Assembly (NCBI RefSeq): GCF_028595285.1
Contig: NZ_JAQQXQ010000012.1
Coordinates: 21,425 to 85,424 of the forward strand
Direction: 5' to 3'
Source: Erythrobacter fulvus
GTDB taxonomy: Bacteria > Pseudomonadota > Alphaproteobacteria > Sphingomonadales > Sphingomonadaceae
Length of the DNA: 64,000 nucleotides
In this document: positions 35,281 to 45,114 of the stretch, in pieces
Layout of the letters: every line of letters starts with the position of its first letter
How positions within the stretch are numbered: the first letter of the stretch is position 1
Position numbers and translations under genes: made by a program
The notes under the pieces: generated by a model
Database searches by the model: none
The model's input: the letters and a program-made list of their open reading frames with translations, nothing else
Told to the model about the DNA's origin: nothing

Positions 35281-35406
35281 TCAGCCCTGGCGGGCCTTGA
35301 AACGACGGTTGGTCTTGTTGATCACGTAGGTGCGGCCGCGGCGACGGATCACGCGGTTGTCGCGGTGGCGACCCTTCAGCGACTTGAGGCTGTTGACGAT
35401 CTTCAT
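35281..35406 (-). CDS. rpmJ: 50S ribosomal protein L36, zinc-free type
   Basis: 41-residue basic protein. It starts [19 protein letters not shown] and ends [12 protein letters not shown], with RRRGRTYVI in the middle. It lacks the three cysteines and histidine of zinc-binding L36, so it belongs to the C-minus type common in Alphaproteobacteria. It lies 87 bases after the galE start on the same strand side. Certain despite its size. Confidence 0.97.
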   Translation of the reverse strand: MKIVNSLKSLKGRHRDNRVIRRRGRTYVINKTNRRFKARQG

Positions 35407-35493
35407 TTCATATCTCTCAAATGACAAACGCGCCGGAAGCAGGTCCGACGCGCGGAAATCTGGATGCGCCGTTAGCGACTGCCGGGACTTTCG

Positions 35494-36534
35494 TCAACGC
35501 GAAGAGTCGTCGAGATGGCCCCGTATTGCCGCCAATTTGCGCTCCCATGCCAGCGCATGGGCGATAATCCTGTCGAGATCGGCGTGTGCAGGCACCCAGC
35601 CAAGCGTCGCCTTGAGCCGCGAGGGATCGGAAATCAGCGAATCGGGATCTCCCGCGCGGCGACCCTCAATGCGGCGGTTAAGCTTGCGATTCGTCACACG
35701 GTCGACCGCGTCGAGCACCTCGTTGACGGAAAACCCCCGGCCATAGCCGCAATTCATCGTCAACGACCGTGCGGGATCGGCAATCAGCGCCTCCAGCGTC
35801 AGCACATGCGCGGCGGCAAGATCGCTGACGTGGATGTAATCGCGCACCCCCGTGCCGTCGGGCGTGGCGTAATCGGTGCCGAACACGCTCACCGATTCGC
35901 GCATACCCAGCGCCGCCTCGATCGCCACCTTGATAAGATGCGTCGCCCCTGCGGTCGACTGGCCGCTACGCGCCTGCGGATCGGCCCCTGCGACATTGAA
36001 ATAGCGCAGCACGCCATAGTTGAGCGGATGAGCGGCGGCGACGTCGGCCAGCATCTGCTCGGTCATCAGCTTCGACCAGCCGTAAGGATTGATCGGGCGC
36101 TGCGGGGTGCTTTCCGACACGGCGGCGACATTCGGGATGCCGTAAGTCGCCGCGGTCGAGGAAAAGATGAAATGCGGCACCCCCGCCGCAACCGCCGCCG
36201 CAACCAGTGCGCGGCTTTTCGCCGTGTTGTTGTGATAATACTTGAGCGGATCAGCGACGCTTTCGGGCACCACGATCGAACCGGCGAAGTGCATGATCCC
36301 GCCGCGCCCGGCACCCATGCCCTGCTCCGCGAAGATGCGCGCCAGAAGATCGGCATCCTCGACGTCGCCCTCATACAGCGGCACGCCCTCCGGGACAGCG
36401 AAGCGGAAACCGGTCGACAGGTTGTCGATCACCGCCACCGGCCAGCCCGCGTCCACAAGCGCGAGCACGGCGTGGCTGCCAATATAGCCTGCGCCGCCGG
36501 TCACCAGCACAGGGGGTTTGATATGCAACGTCAT
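35494..36534 (-). CDS. galE: UDP-glucose 4-epimerase
   Basis: 346-residue extended short-chain dehydrogenase that interconverts UDP-glucose and UDP-galactose. NAD loop VTGGAGYIGSHAVLAL, VIDNLSTGF, the SSTAATYG serine motif and the catalytic Tyr-x-x-x-Lys in NPYGWSKLMTE are all present. It supplies precursors for surface polysaccharide. It lies far from galU at the window end. The start at ATG 36534 is divergent from the DUF4136 lipoprotein gene. Confidence 0.95.
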   Translation of the reverse strand: MTLHIKPPVLVTGGAGYIGSHAVLALVDAGWPVAVIDNLSTGFRFAVPEGVPLYEGDVEDADLLARIFAEQGMGAGRGGIMHFAGSIVVPESVADPLKYYHNNTAKSRALVAAAVAAGVPHFIFSSTAATYGIPNVAAVSESTPQRPINPYGWSKLMTEQMLADVAAAHPLNYGVLRYFNVAGADPQARSGQSTAGATHLIKVAIEAALGMRESVSVFGTDYATPDGTGVRDYIHVSDLAAAHVLTLEALIADPARSLTMNCGYGRGFSVNEVLDAVDRVTNRKLNRRIEGRRAGDPDSLISDPSRLKATLGWVPAHADLDRIIAHALAWERKLAAIRGHLDDSSR

Positions 36535-36653
36535 GGGAGCCGCCCGTAGCAGGAAAGCGATGACAAAACGTCAATATTTCACGCCCATCACCGGCAAGCT
36601 GTGCATCGCACGGCGAACCGCCTATGACTAAGGCCGAGAAAGGAACCCCAGCC

Positions 36654-37286
36654 ATGCGTCCCATCCGCCTGCTTGCCCCCGCCGCCGTTGGTGCCGCCGC
36701 GCTGGCGTTGTCGGCCTGCGCAACCACTCCTTACACCGGCCCGGTCGAAGTCACCCGCTTTGTCGCTCCCGATCCCGCGGGGCTCGGCGCCGGGCCGCTT
36801 GTCGTCTATTTCCCCGACGAGGTGTCCAATGCCGTCGCAAGGACTGCGATGAAGACGGCGGTCGAACGCGAGCTTGCCGCGCTCGGCTATTCCATTGTCG
36901 CGCAGGAAGGCCCCGGAATCCAGGTCGCCGCCGTGCGCACCAGCCGTACCGGCATCGCCGCGATCGAGGACGGGCGCGGCCCGGTCAGCGTCGGTGTCGG
37001 CGGGCAGACCGGCAGCTTCGGATCGGGCCTCGGCATGGGCGTGGGCATCAACCTGGGCGGCGGGCGCGAAAGCCCCAGCGTGCTGACCGATCTTTCGGTG
37101 CGCATCACCCGCGCCGACGGCGAAACCCTGTGGGAAGGCCGCTCCCAGATCGCCACCGGAGTCAAATCGCCTTATTCGCAGATCGACGCCAGCGCGCGCA
37201 CGCTTGCGGCGGGGTTGTTCAAGGACTTCCCGGGTGGCAATGGCGAGACCGTGACGATCAACGTCAAGAAGCTTCAAGGAAACTGA
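36654..37286 (+). CDS. DUF4136-like lipoprotein
   Basis: 210 residues. The signal peptide ends with lipobox ALSAC. The mature domain alternates short strands, has a glycine-rich loop ([19 protein letters not shown]) and the DUF4136-type ending with [14 protein letters not shown] then [15 protein letters not shown]. It is probably anchored in the outer membrane, facing the periplasm. ATG 36654 follows GAGAAAGGA. The stop overlaps the next ATG (TGATG), coupling it to a carboxypeptidase. Function is unknown. Confidence 0.82.
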   Translation: MRPIRLLAPAAVGAAALALSACATTPYTGPVEVTRFVAPDPAGLGAGPLVVYFPDEVSNAVARTAMKTAVERELAALGYSIVAQEGPGIQVAAVRTSRTGIAAIEDGRGPVSVGVGGQTGSFGSGLGMGVGINLGGGRESPSVLTDLSVRITRADGETLWEGRSQIATGVKSPYSQIDASARTLAAGLFKDFPGGNGETVTINVKKLQGN

Positions 37287-38425
37287 TGACCTCTCTCTAC
37301 GTGGATGCCGCTTTCGACAGCGGCAATATCGAAGTGCTGTCGATCGACGGTCGCACCGCGCGGCTTGCGATCCGGAACGACAAGGATTCCGAATTCTTCC
37401 AGTGGTTCCACTTCCGCGTCGCGGCGAGCGCGGGCGAGGAAGTCGTGCTCAAGATCACCGGCCTCAATGCCAGCGCCTATCCAGGCGGCTGGCCGGATTA
37501 CGATGCCTGCGTTTCGGAGGACCGCGAATACTGGGCCCGCGCCAAGAGCAGCTTTGACAAGGACGAGGATGGCGGCACGCTGACGATCCGTTACCTCCCC
37601 GCGTCCGACATCTTCTGGTGCGCCTACTTCGCGCCTTTTTCGATGGAGCGTCATCACGATTTGGTGGCGGACGTCGCCGCAAGCGAGGGCGTGGATTATG
37701 TCCGGCTCGGCACCACGCTCGACGGCCAGCCGATCGACTGCCTCGAAATGGGCGAAGGCGACGTGAAGGTGTGGCTCTACGCACGCCAGCATCCGGGCGA
37801 AACCCAGGCCGAATGGTGGATGGAGGGCGCGCTGGAGTGCCTGATCGACCCGGCCGATCCGGTCGCGCGCGCGCTGAGAGCGAAATGCCGCATCCATGTT
37901 GTGCCCAATTGCAACCCCGATGGTTCGCGCCGTGGGCATTTGCGAACCAATGCGGTTGGCGCAAATCTCAACCGAGAATGGGCCGAACCGTCGCCTGAAA
38001 GGTCGCCCGAAGTGCTCGCCATCCGCAACCGGATGGACGCAACCGGGGTCGATTTTGCCATGGACGTTCACGCCGACGAGGCGATCCCTGCGGTGTTCCT
38101 CGCCGGGTTCGAAGGCATTCCGTCGTGGACGCAGGCACAGGGCGAAGGTTTCTATCGCTACCAGTCGATCCTCGACCGCCGCACGCCCGATTTCCAGACG
38201 AAGCTCGGCTATCCCAAAGCCGCGGCCGGCAAGGCCAATCTGTCGATGAGCACCAACCAGCTTGCCGAACGCTTCGGCGCGGTCGCGATGACGCTGGAGA
38301 TGCCCTACAAGGATCTGGCCGACTTCCCCGAACCCGAACAAGGCTGGTCGCCAGAGCGCTGCAAGCTGCTGGGCCGCGAATGTCTTGCTGCCCTGCTCGA
38401 GTGGCTGGAGACGCGGGAAGCCTGA
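37286..38425 (+). CDS. M14 family zinc carboxypeptidase, cytosolic carboxypeptidase-like
   Basis: 379 residues. The N-terminal beta domain (about 1-120, with FFQWFHFRV and the late FAPFS) is that of cytosolic carboxypeptidases (CCP/AGBL-like). The catalytic domain has zinc ligands His169 and Glu172 in [12 protein letters not shown], His262 in DVHADE, substrate residues in NPDG and NLNREW, and the catalytic glutamate in MTLEMPYK. No signal peptide, so it is cytoplasmic. It would trim C-terminal residues from peptides or proteins; substrate is unknown. It overlaps the upstream lipoprotein stop. Confidence 0.92.
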   Translation: MTSLYVDAAFDSGNIEVLSIDGRTARLAIRNDKDSEFFQWFHFRVAASAGEEVVLKITGLNASAYPGGWPDYDACVSEDREYWARAKSSFDKDEDGGTLTIRYLPASDIFWCAYFAPFSMERHHDLVADVAASEGVDYVRLGTTLDGQPIDCLEMGEGDVKVWLYARQHPGETQAEWWMEGALECLIDPADPVARALRAKCRIHVVPNCNPDGSRRGHLRTNAVGANLNREWAEPSPERSPEVLAIRNRMDATGVDFAMDVHADEAIPAVFLAGFEGIPSWTQAQGEGFYRYQSILDRRTPDFQTKLGYPKAAAGKANLSMSTNQLAERFGAVAMTLEMPYKDLADFPEPEQGWSPERCKLLGRECLAALLEWLETREA

Positions 38426-38506
38426 GGCTGGCCTTACAGACCCTGCGATTCCTCTTGAACCAGGCGGTGTGCTATCGACCGCGTGAACGGGATGAGGGGA
38501 CGCACA

Positions 38507-39232
38507 ATGGCACAGCAAGGTGATTTTCGGAACCGTCGGACGGCACTCGCGGGAATCGGGGCCGTATCGCTGACCATGCTCTGGTCTTCAGCTGTGGCGG
38601 CGCAGGGTCTTGGCGGGCTGCGGATCGGCGGCAGGAAAGCGGGCGGCGGCCTGTCTGCCTTGCTCGGCAGGGCCACCGACTCCGCGCTCGACAAGCTGGC
38701 CCAACCGGGTGCGTTCTTCAGTGACGAGGACGTGCGCATCGGCCTGCCGCTGCTCGGCAAGCTGGGTGGCGGGCGTGGCGGATTGCTCGGCACGGTCATG
38801 GGTGCCGGCAGCCGACTGGGCCTGCTCGACGGATTGACCCGGGGAATCAACGATGCCGCCGGGGTCGCCGCCGGAGAGGCCAAACCGATTTTCCGCGAGG
38901 CGATCGACGGGCTTTCGTTCAACGATGCGCCAGATATCATCCGTCAGGACGACGGCGGCACGCAATATCTGCGCTCCTCGGCCAATGACCGGCTCCATTC
39001 CCGGCTCGAACCGCTGATCGACAGCGCGCTGGGCGATGCCGGGATCCATCGCGAGGTTGACAAGCTGGGACAGCAACACGCCTTCATCCGCGAGGCGGGC
39101 CTCAACCGTGAGACCCTCAACCGCTCGGTCACCGATCAGGGGCTGGACGGCATCTTCACCTATATCGGGCGCGAAGAACGCGGTTTCCGCAAGAACCCGC
39201 TGGGCGCGCTGGGCAACCTGCTCGGAAATTAA
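38507..39232 (+). CDS. DUF4197 family exported protein
   Basis: About 241 residues. An Arg-Arg-containing signal sequence (FRNRRTALAGIGAVSLTMLW) precedes an AVAAQG cleavage region and could be Tat-dependent. The mature part follows DUF4197: ALLGRATDSALDKLAQPGAFF, VRIGLPLLGKL, ILRQ-type DDGGTQYLRSS, VTDQGLDGIFTYIGREE and the final FRKNPLGALGNLLG. ATG 38507 was chosen for its GAGGGG upstream sequence; ATG 38492 and GTG 38483 are alternatives. It converges with cdd, overlapping by four bases. Function is unknown. Confidence 0.85.
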   Translation: MAQQGDFRNRRTALAGIGAVSLTMLWSSAVAAQGLGGLRIGGRKAGGGLSALLGRATDSALDKLAQPGAFFSDEDVRIGLPLLGKLGGGRGGLLGTVMGAGSRLGLLDGLTRGINDAAGVAAGEAKPIFREAIDGLSFNDAPDIIRQDDGGTQYLRSSANDRLHSRLEPLIDSALGDAGIHREVDKLGQQHAFIREAGLNRETLNRSVTDQGLDGIFTYIGREERGFRKNPLGALGNLLGN

Positions 39233-39657
39233 AGCCCGAGATTGGCAGGCCCGAAAGCGTGTGGCAGCAGGGTGGAGAGCGGCACGCGCCGCACATCGTC
39301 GCGGCTGACGCATAGCACCAGTGGATCGCTGCCTCCGAGCGCTGCGACTTCGTTGAGCACCTGACGGCAGCGCCCGCACGGCGTGATCGGTTCGGCCCCG
39401 GCCTTGAGGCCCACCACCGCGACCGCTATCAGGCCGCCGCGCCGCCCCTCGCCAAGCGCCTTGGCCACCGCGACCGTCTCGGCGCACAGGGCAAGGCCGT
39501 AGCTGGCGTTCTCGACATTGCAGCCGGTGATCACCGCGCCGTCATCAAACAGCAGCGCCGCGCCCACCGGATAGTCCGAATAGGGGGCATAGGCGTTTTC
39601 GGCGGCAGCGAAGGCTGCGTCGATCAGCGCCTTTTCCTGCTCGGTATCGAGGCTCAT
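39229..39657 (-). CDS. cdd: Cytidine deaminase
   Basis: 142-residue homotetramer-type cytidine deaminase for pyrimidine salvage. Zinc and catalysis: ALCAETVAV (Cys and Glu) and PCGRCRQVL (two cysteines). Substrate residues lie in NVENASYG. The start is ATG 39657, overlapping the upstream stop as ATGA, so it is translationally coupled to the GH25-like membrane protein. Confidence 0.95.
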   Translation of the reverse strand: MSLDTEQEKALIDAAFAAAENAYAPYSDYPVGAALLFDDGAVITGCNVENASYGLALCAETVAVAKALGEGRRGGLIAVAVVGLKAGAEPITPCGRCRQVLNEVAALGGSDPLVLCVSRDDVRRVPLSTLLPHAFGPANLGL

Positions 39658-40385
39658 TTCTGCACCACCACCCATTCGATCGGCTCCTCGCTCGCGGCGG
39701 TCACCAGAGCGCTGTTGCCACTCCATAGCAGCCACGGGCGCCCCGCATAGTCCGGGCGCGCGCGGTCGCGCATCAGCCACAGGTCGCGCTGCAACGCGGC
39801 AGCGGTGTTGTGGCGCTGCTCGAAACCGCGCGACAGCTTAAGGATCACCGGCTTGCCCGCATGCATCTCGATCTGGTTGATCAGCGTCATCAGCTCGCTT
39901 TCCACTGCCGCGTCGCTGACCGCGGGAGCGCAGCTATCAGCCAGTCGCATCAGGCCGATGGCGGGCGGCAGCAAATCGGGATCGCGCGGCACCATCTGCG
40001 CGAAAACGCCGCTCTGCAGGTCGGCCGGGGCGCAGGGGTCGAAATTGAGCACCACCCCGACCTGCAAGCCTTCGGCGCGCGCGCGCGAGAAACGATCAGC
40101 GAAACCGCCGGGGGCGTTGGCGGCAGGTTCCAGCACCAGAGGCAGATAGACGAACCGCGCGCCGATCGCCCTTAGCGTTTCGAACTTCACTGCGCCGCCA
40201 ACTGGCGCCACCGCGCCCTGTTCGGGATAAAGCGTCTCGTCCGGACGCCATTCGCGCATGTCCCACCACAGCCAGCCGGCAAAGGCGATCGCCACCAGCA
40301 CCGCCAGCGCCGCGACCCGCAGTATCCAGCGCCGTGCGCTCCCGCGCGGTGATTTGCGCGCCGGTTGCCTGCGCTTGCGAGCCAT
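39654..40385 (-). CDS. GH25-like membrane-anchored protein, catalytic acids absent
   Basis: 243 residues. A very basic N-terminus and one membrane segment (about 21-42) are followed by a domain whose spacing recalls GH25 lysozymes: RAIGARFVYLPLVLEP, FSRARAEGLQVGVVLNFDPC and LLPPAIGLM. In active enzymes the last motif reads like LPPVLDVE; here the two acids are Gly144 and Met146. The usual DVSxxQG start is also degraded. It may be a non-catalytic glycan-binding relative. It is linked to cdd by an ATGA overlap and lies 14 bases after UPF0262. Family call is by pattern only. Confidence 0.68.
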   Translation of the reverse strand: MARKRRQPARKSPRGSARRWILRVAALAVLVAIAFAGWLWWDMREWRPDETLYPEQGAVAPVGGAVKFETLRAIGARFVYLPLVLEPAANAPGGFADRFSRARAEGLQVGVVLNFDPCAPADLQSGVFAQMVPRDPDLLPPAIGLMRLADSCAPAVSDAAVESELMTLINQIEMHAGKPVILKLSRGFEQRHNTAAALQRDLWLMRDRARPDYAGRPWLLWSGNSALVTAASEEPIEWVVVQK

Positions 40386-40399
40386 GCGTATTCCTGCCT

Positions 40400-40933
40400 T
40401 CAACCCTTGATGTGGAGCACGCAGATCAGCGTGAACAGGCGGCGTGCGGTCGCGAAGTCGGTCTCGACCTTGCCCTCAAGCCGTTCGAGTAGCAGTTCGG
40501 CGGCACTGTTGTGGATGCCCCGCCGCGCCATGTCGATGGTTTCGATCTCGGCCGGGGTCGCCTTGCGAATCGCCTGATAATAGCTGTCGCAGATCGCGAA
40601 ATATTCGCGGATCGGACGGCGGAAGCGGGCCATGCCGATCAGCAGCGTTTCAAGCAACTGGCCGCTCTCGTCGCTGATATCCATCGCCAATCGCCCGTCA
40701 TTGACCGAAAGGTGGAGGTGATACGGCCCTTTGGCCCCGCGTTCGGCGGCGCGCAGCGGTTTAAAGGTGTTTTCCTCGATCAGGTCATAGATCGCCACGC
40801 GACGTTCCTGTTCGACATCGGCGTTGCGCCACAGGATCGTCGCCTCGTCCAGCGTGACCTGGGCAATGCGATAGGCGCCCGGGCCTCCGGCGGCGGGCGA
40901 AATCGGCAGGGAATCGGGCGGCGTGTCGGCCAT
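40400..40933 (-). CDS. UPF0262 family protein
   Basis: 177 residues of the alphaproteobacterial UPF0262 family. Recognisable segments are RVAIYDLIEENTFKP, YHLHLSVNDGRLAMDI, RRPIREYFAICDSYYQAI and the closing RGIHNSAAELLLERL with LFTLICVLH. It has no known catalytic motif and is cytoplasmic. It is divergent from dnaB, with 136 bases between the two starts. In the same operon as the GH25-like protein and cdd. Function is not established. Confidence 0.92.
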   Translation of the reverse strand: MADTPPDSLPISPAAGGPGAYRIAQVTLDEATILWRNADVEQERRVAIYDLIEENTFKPLRAAERGAKGPYHLHLSVNDGRLAMDISDESGQLLETLLIGMARFRRPIREYFAICDSYYQAIRKATPAEIETIDMARRGIHNSAAELLLERLEGKVETDFATARRLFTLICVLHIKG

Positions 40934-41069
40934 GACACCTGCCTTCGCAGATGGAGGGCCCGCACTTCAAGCACTTCGATCAAATCTCCCCGCTATCCAC
41001 AGCCGCATGAAAAAATATTGGCGCGTTTCGCCCTTGCGTGGCGCGCTGTGACATGGGCATCAGGGACCG

Positions 41070-42590
41070 ATGGCCGAACCCGAAAAAGTGACCCCGATCA
41101 ACGCCTCATCTCCGGCGTCCGACACCGCTGCACGCAAGCTGCCGTCCAATCTTGAGGCGGAGGCGGCGTTCCTCGGCGCGGTGCTGATCGACAATCGCGT
41201 GATCGAGGAATTGCAGGTCCCGGTGCGCCCCGAACACTTCTTCGAACCGCTTCACCAGCGCATCTACGAACGCGTTCTGACGCTGATAAACCGCAATGCG
41301 ACGGCCTCGCCCGTAACGCTGCGCCCCTATTTCGAGGCGGACGAGGCGCTGAAGGAGCTTGGCGGCACCTCTTATCTCGCACAGCTCACCGCCAGCGGCG
41401 CCGGCCTGCTTGCACCGCGCGAACTGGCCCAGCAGATCTATGATCTTGCACTTCTGCGCGAATTGGTGAGCGTGGGCCGCGATCTGGTTGAAGGTGCGCT
41501 CGACACCTCGGAAGACACCTCGCCGATGGACCGGATCGCGCAGGCCGAGGCAGACCTGTTCCGCGTCGCCGAAGGTGCCTCGACCGGCCGCGAGGCAGCG
41601 ACTTTCCGCGATGCCGCGATGACAGCGATCAAGATGGCCGAGGCCGCGATGAATTCGGGCGGCGGCTTGTCGGGCAAGACGACGGGCCTCGAGACCATCG
41701 ACCGCAAGACCTCCGGCCTGCACAATTCCGACCTCATCATCCTCGCCGGGCGTCCGGGTATGGGGAAGACCTCGCTCGCGACCAATATCGCCTTCAACTG
41801 CGCCGAGAAGCATCTCGAATGGCAGCGCGACGGCGGCGAGTTCAATTATGGTGCGCCGGTCGCCTTCTTCAGCCTGGAAATGAGCGCCGACCAGCTCGCC
41901 ACCCGTATCCTTGCCGAGCAGGCCGAGATTTCGTCAGAGTCGCTGCGCAGCGGCAAGCTGACCAAGGAAGATTTCCAGCAGCTGTCCCGCGCCAGCCAGC
42001 GGCTGGCCGAACTGCCGCTCTATATCGACGACACCCCGGCACTCACCATCGCCGCCCTGCGCACCCGCGCGCGGCGCATGAAGCGACGGCACGATATCGG
42101 CCTTATCATCGTCGACTACCTGCAACTGCTGCAAGGCTCGGGCCGCGCCAACGACAACCGCGTGAACGAGATTTCGGAAATCAGCCGCGGCCTGAAGACG
42201 TTGGCGAAGGAGCTGCAGGTCCCGGTGATCGCGCTTTCGCAGCTCTCGCGTGCAGTCGAAAGCCGCGAGGACAAGCGCCCGCAGCTGTCCGACCTTCGCG
42301 AATCCGGCTCGATCGAGCAGGACGCGGACATGGTGTGGTTCATCTTCCGCGGCGATTACTATCACCTGCTGGTGAAGCCAGACACGCCCGACGCCAGCAG
42401 CCCGCCCGACGTGCAGGAGAAATACCGCGCGTGGGAGGAGAAGTTCGAACAGATGGTGGGCAAGGCGACGCTGATCGTCGCCAAGCAGCGCCATGGTTCC
42501 ACCGGCAATGTGCCGCTCCATTTCCAGAGCGACATCACCAAATTCACTTCGCCCAATTTCAAGGATTATTCCGACTACGGCTACGAATGA
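41070..42590 (+). CDS. dnaB: Replicative DNA helicase DnaB
   Basis: 506-residue hexameric helicase of the replication fork. The N-terminal helical domain (LPSNLEAEAAFLGAVLIDNRV, about 20-120) and a linker lead to the RecA-like motor with Walker A LAGRPGMGKTSLATNIA, FSLEMSADQLA, IIVDYLQLLQG and SQLSRAVESREDKRPQLSDLRESG. A Gln/Arg motif and KQRHGSTG follow, with a typical C-terminus. It has an insert around residues 432-453 (PDASSPPDVQEKYRAW) found in many alphaproteobacterial DnaBs. With dnaA it places two replication genes in one window. Confidence 0.97.
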   Translation: MAEPEKVTPINASSPASDTAARKLPSNLEAEAAFLGAVLIDNRVIEELQVPVRPEHFFEPLHQRIYERVLTLINRNATASPVTLRPYFEADEALKELGGTSYLAQLTASGAGLLAPRELAQQIYDLALLRELVSVGRDLVEGALDTSEDTSPMDRIAQAEADLFRVAEGASTGREAATFRDAAMTAIKMAEAAMNSGGGLSGKTTGLETIDRKTSGLHNSDLIILAGRPGMGKTSLATNIAFNCAEKHLEWQRDGGEFNYGAPVAFFSLEMSADQLATRILAEQAEISSESLRSGKLTKEDFQQLSRASQRLAELPLYIDDTPALTIAALRTRARRMKRRHDIGLIIVDYLQLLQGSGRANDNRVNEISEISRGLKTLAKELQVPVIALSQLSRAVESREDKRPQLSDLRESGSIEQDADMVWFIFRGDYYHLLVKPDTPDASSPPDVQEKYRAWEEKFEQMVGKATLIVAKQRHGSTGNVPLHFQSDITKFTSPNFKDYSDYGYE

Positions 42591-42669
42591 GGCCGGGCGA
42601 AGTTCGCCTGAAAGCTTGATAGTCGAATGTTCGGCGGTCTATGCCCTTGGGAAAGGGAGAAAACTGACC

Positions 42670-45102
42670 ATGCGTTCATCGATCGTTGCCGCCACCGCTC
42701 TTGCACTCGTCCTGGGGCTTGGCGCCGCGACACAAGCGACAGCGCAGGACGGCTACAGGGCGCCGCCGCAAGATGTGGCAGATATCGTCACCAGAGCGCC
42801 CAGTCCCCGCGTTTCCGTATCGCCCGATAACGACATGCTGCTGCTGATGGAGCGCGAGGCGCTTCCCCCGGTGGCCGATCTGGCAAAGCCGATGGAAAAG
42901 CTGGCAGGCCTGCGGCTCGATGCCAGCATCAACGACCGGCACGGGCCGCGATCGATCGTAGGCTTGTCATTGCAGGACGTCGCCACCGGCACCGTGCGTC
43001 CCGTCGCGCTGCCAGTGGGTGCGGACATTTCGGATGTCTCGTGGTCGGCCGACGGTTCGCGGATCGCGTTCACCAATACCCGCAGTGACGCGATCGATCT
43101 GCATGTGCTCGACACGTCCAGCGCGACGGTGCGCAAGCTGATGACGGGCGGGGTCAATCCCATCTTCAAAAGCCCTTCGTGGATGCCCGACGGATCGCTG
43201 CTGGTGCTGACGATTCCGGATGGGCGGGGCGCCATGCCGGTCGAATCCCTCACGCCGCGCGGGCCGGCCATTCAGGATGCATCGGGCGGGCAGGAAGCCC
43301 AGACGCGCACCTATCAGGACCTGCTTGAAAACCCGCATGACGAGGCGATGTTCAAATGGCTGACGACCAGCCAGCCGGTGATTATGGATGCCGATGGTGC
43401 CAACAAGCGCAAGGTCGGCGAGCCCCGGATCTATACCAGCGTCGCAGCGTCGCCTGATGGCAAATACCTGCTGATGGAATGGCTGACGGAGCCTTTTTCC
43501 TATCAGGTTCCCTGGTCTCGCTTCCCCACCACCACGGCGGTCTACACAACCGGAGGTAAGCTTGTTGCGACCATCGCCCAACAACCGCTGGCCGATGCCC
43601 TGCCGGTTGAGGGCGTGGTGACCGGCCGCCGCAACATCGCATGGCACCCGAGCGAGGATTCGCTGCTGGTATGGGCCGAGGCGCAGGATGGCGGCGATCC
43701 GCGGGTTAAATCCGACAATCGCGACAATCTGTTTGCGCTTGCCGCGCCTTTCGGTGGCGAGCCCCGCCTGCTCGCCAAGCTGGAAGATCGTGCGTCGGGA
43801 GCGCTGGGGATCGAGAATTCCGATGATCTGATCGTCTACGAATATGACCGCGACACGCGCGAGCTGCGCCAGACGCTGGTCGATGTGGCCGGAACGGACG
43901 CTCCGCGCCAGCTGAGCTTGCGCAACATTCAGGACGCCTATGCCGATCCCGGCAGTCCGGTGATGACCACGACCGATCAGGGCAAGTCTGTGGCCCGCAT
44001 GAGCAATGGCAAGCTTTTGCTGACCGGCTCCGGCGCGACCCCGGAAGGGCTACGTCCGTTTCTGCGCAGCTTTGACCTTGCCACGCTGGAAACCGGGGAA
44101 ATCTGGCGCAATTCCGGCGAGCAGCTGGAATCGGTGATCGACGTGATCTCGCCCGATGGCAGCAGCTTCATCACCTATTACGAAAGCCCCACCAATCCGG
44201 GCAATATAAAGCTGCACGACGGTGGGACGGAGAGGTTTCTGACCGACTTCCCCGATCCCCATCCCGAACTCACCGGGATCAAGCGCGAGCTGGTGAAATA
44301 CACGCGCGCCGACGGGGTCGAACTGACGGCGACGCTGTATCTGCCGCCCGAATATAAGGAAGGCGACAAGGTGCCGGTGGTCGTCTGGGCCTATCCGCGA
44401 GAATTCAACAATGCGGAAACGGCGGGGCAGAACCGGGATTCGCCATACCGCTTCACCCGCATTGGCGGATATTCCCACCTGTTCTTCCTGACGCAGGGCT
44501 ATGGCGTGCTTGACCGTGCATCAATGCCGGTCGTGGGTGCGGACCCCGAAACGGTCAACGACAGCTTCATCGAACAGGTCGTCGCCAATGCGCAGGCCGC
44601 GATCGACTTTACCGTGGAACGCGGCTTTGGCGACGGGGTGCGCGTGGGCGTGGGCGGGCACAGCTACGGGGCCTTCATGACCGCTCATCTGCTCGCGCAG
44701 AGCGATCTGTTCCGCGCCGGCATTGCACGGTCGGGGGCCTATAACCGCACGCTGACGCCGTTCGGCTTCCAGTCGGAACGGCGCGTGTTCTGGGACACGC
44801 CCGAAACCTATTATCGCCTCAGCCCGTTCATGGCCGCTGACAAGGTCAACGAACCGATCCTGTTCATTCATGGACAGAACGACAGCAATTCGGGCACCTT
44901 CCCGGAACAGTCGGAACGGATGTTCGCGGCGGTCAAGGGAACCGGCGGTATCGCGCGGCTGGTAATGCTGCCGCACGAAGACCACGGCTATAGCGGGCGC
45001 GAGTCGGTGCTGCACACCCTGGCCGAGATGTTCGACTGGTTCGATCAGCACGTGAAGAACGCAGCCACCCCCGAAACTTCGGCGGCATCTTCGGCGGATT
45101 GA
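42670..45102 (+). CDS. S9 family serine peptidase, exported
   Basis: 810 residues with a signal peptide (cleavage near ATQATAQ). A long beta-propeller domain (about 40-520) is followed by the alpha/beta-hydrolase domain. The triad is Ser665 in GGHSYGAFM, Asp738 in GQNDSNSG and His772 in HEDHGY. The layout resembles the S9 glutamyl-aminopeptidase-like group with GGHSYGAFM. It probably cleaves short peptides in the periplasm. The ATG at 42670 has GGGAG some bases upstream. It converges with the phospholipase D-like gene. Confidence 0.92.
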   Translation: MRSSIVAATALALVLGLGAATQATAQDGYRAPPQDVADIVTRAPSPRVSVSPDNDMLLLMEREALPPVADLAKPMEKLAGLRLDASINDRHGPRSIVGLSLQDVATGTVRPVALPVGADISDVSWSADGSRIAFTNTRSDAIDLHVLDTSSATVRKLMTGGVNPIFKSPSWMPDGSLLVLTIPDGRGAMPVESLTPRGPAIQDASGGQEAQTRTYQDLLENPHDEAMFKWLTTSQPVIMDADGANKRKVGEPRIYTSVAASPDGKYLLMEWLTEPFSYQVPWSRFPTTTAVYTTGGKLVATIAQQPLADALPVEGVVTGRRNIAWHPSEDSLLVWAEAQDGGDPRVKSDNRDNLFALAAPFGGEPRLLAKLEDRASGALGIENSDDLIVYEYDRDTRELRQTLVDVAGTDAPRQLSLRNIQDAYADPGSPVMTTTDQGKSVARMSNGKLLLTGSGATPEGLRPFLRSFDLATLETGEIWRNSGEQLESVIDVISPDGSSFITYYESPTNPGNIKLHDGGTERFLTDFPDPHPELTGIKRELVKYTRADGVELTATLYLPPEYKEGDKVPVVVWAYPREFNNAETAGQNRDSPYRFTRIGGYSHLFFLTQGYGVLDRASMPVVGADPETVNDSFIEQVVANAQAAIDFTVERGFGDGVRVGVGGHSYGAFMTAHLLAQSDLFRAGIARSGAYNRTLTPFGFQSERRVFWDTPETYYRLSPFMAADKVNEPILFIHGQNDSNSGTFPEQSERMFAAVKGTGGIARLVMLPHEDHGYSGRESVLHTLAEMFDWFDQHVKNAATPETSAASSAD

Positions 45103-45114
45103 GCGGAAAGGCCG

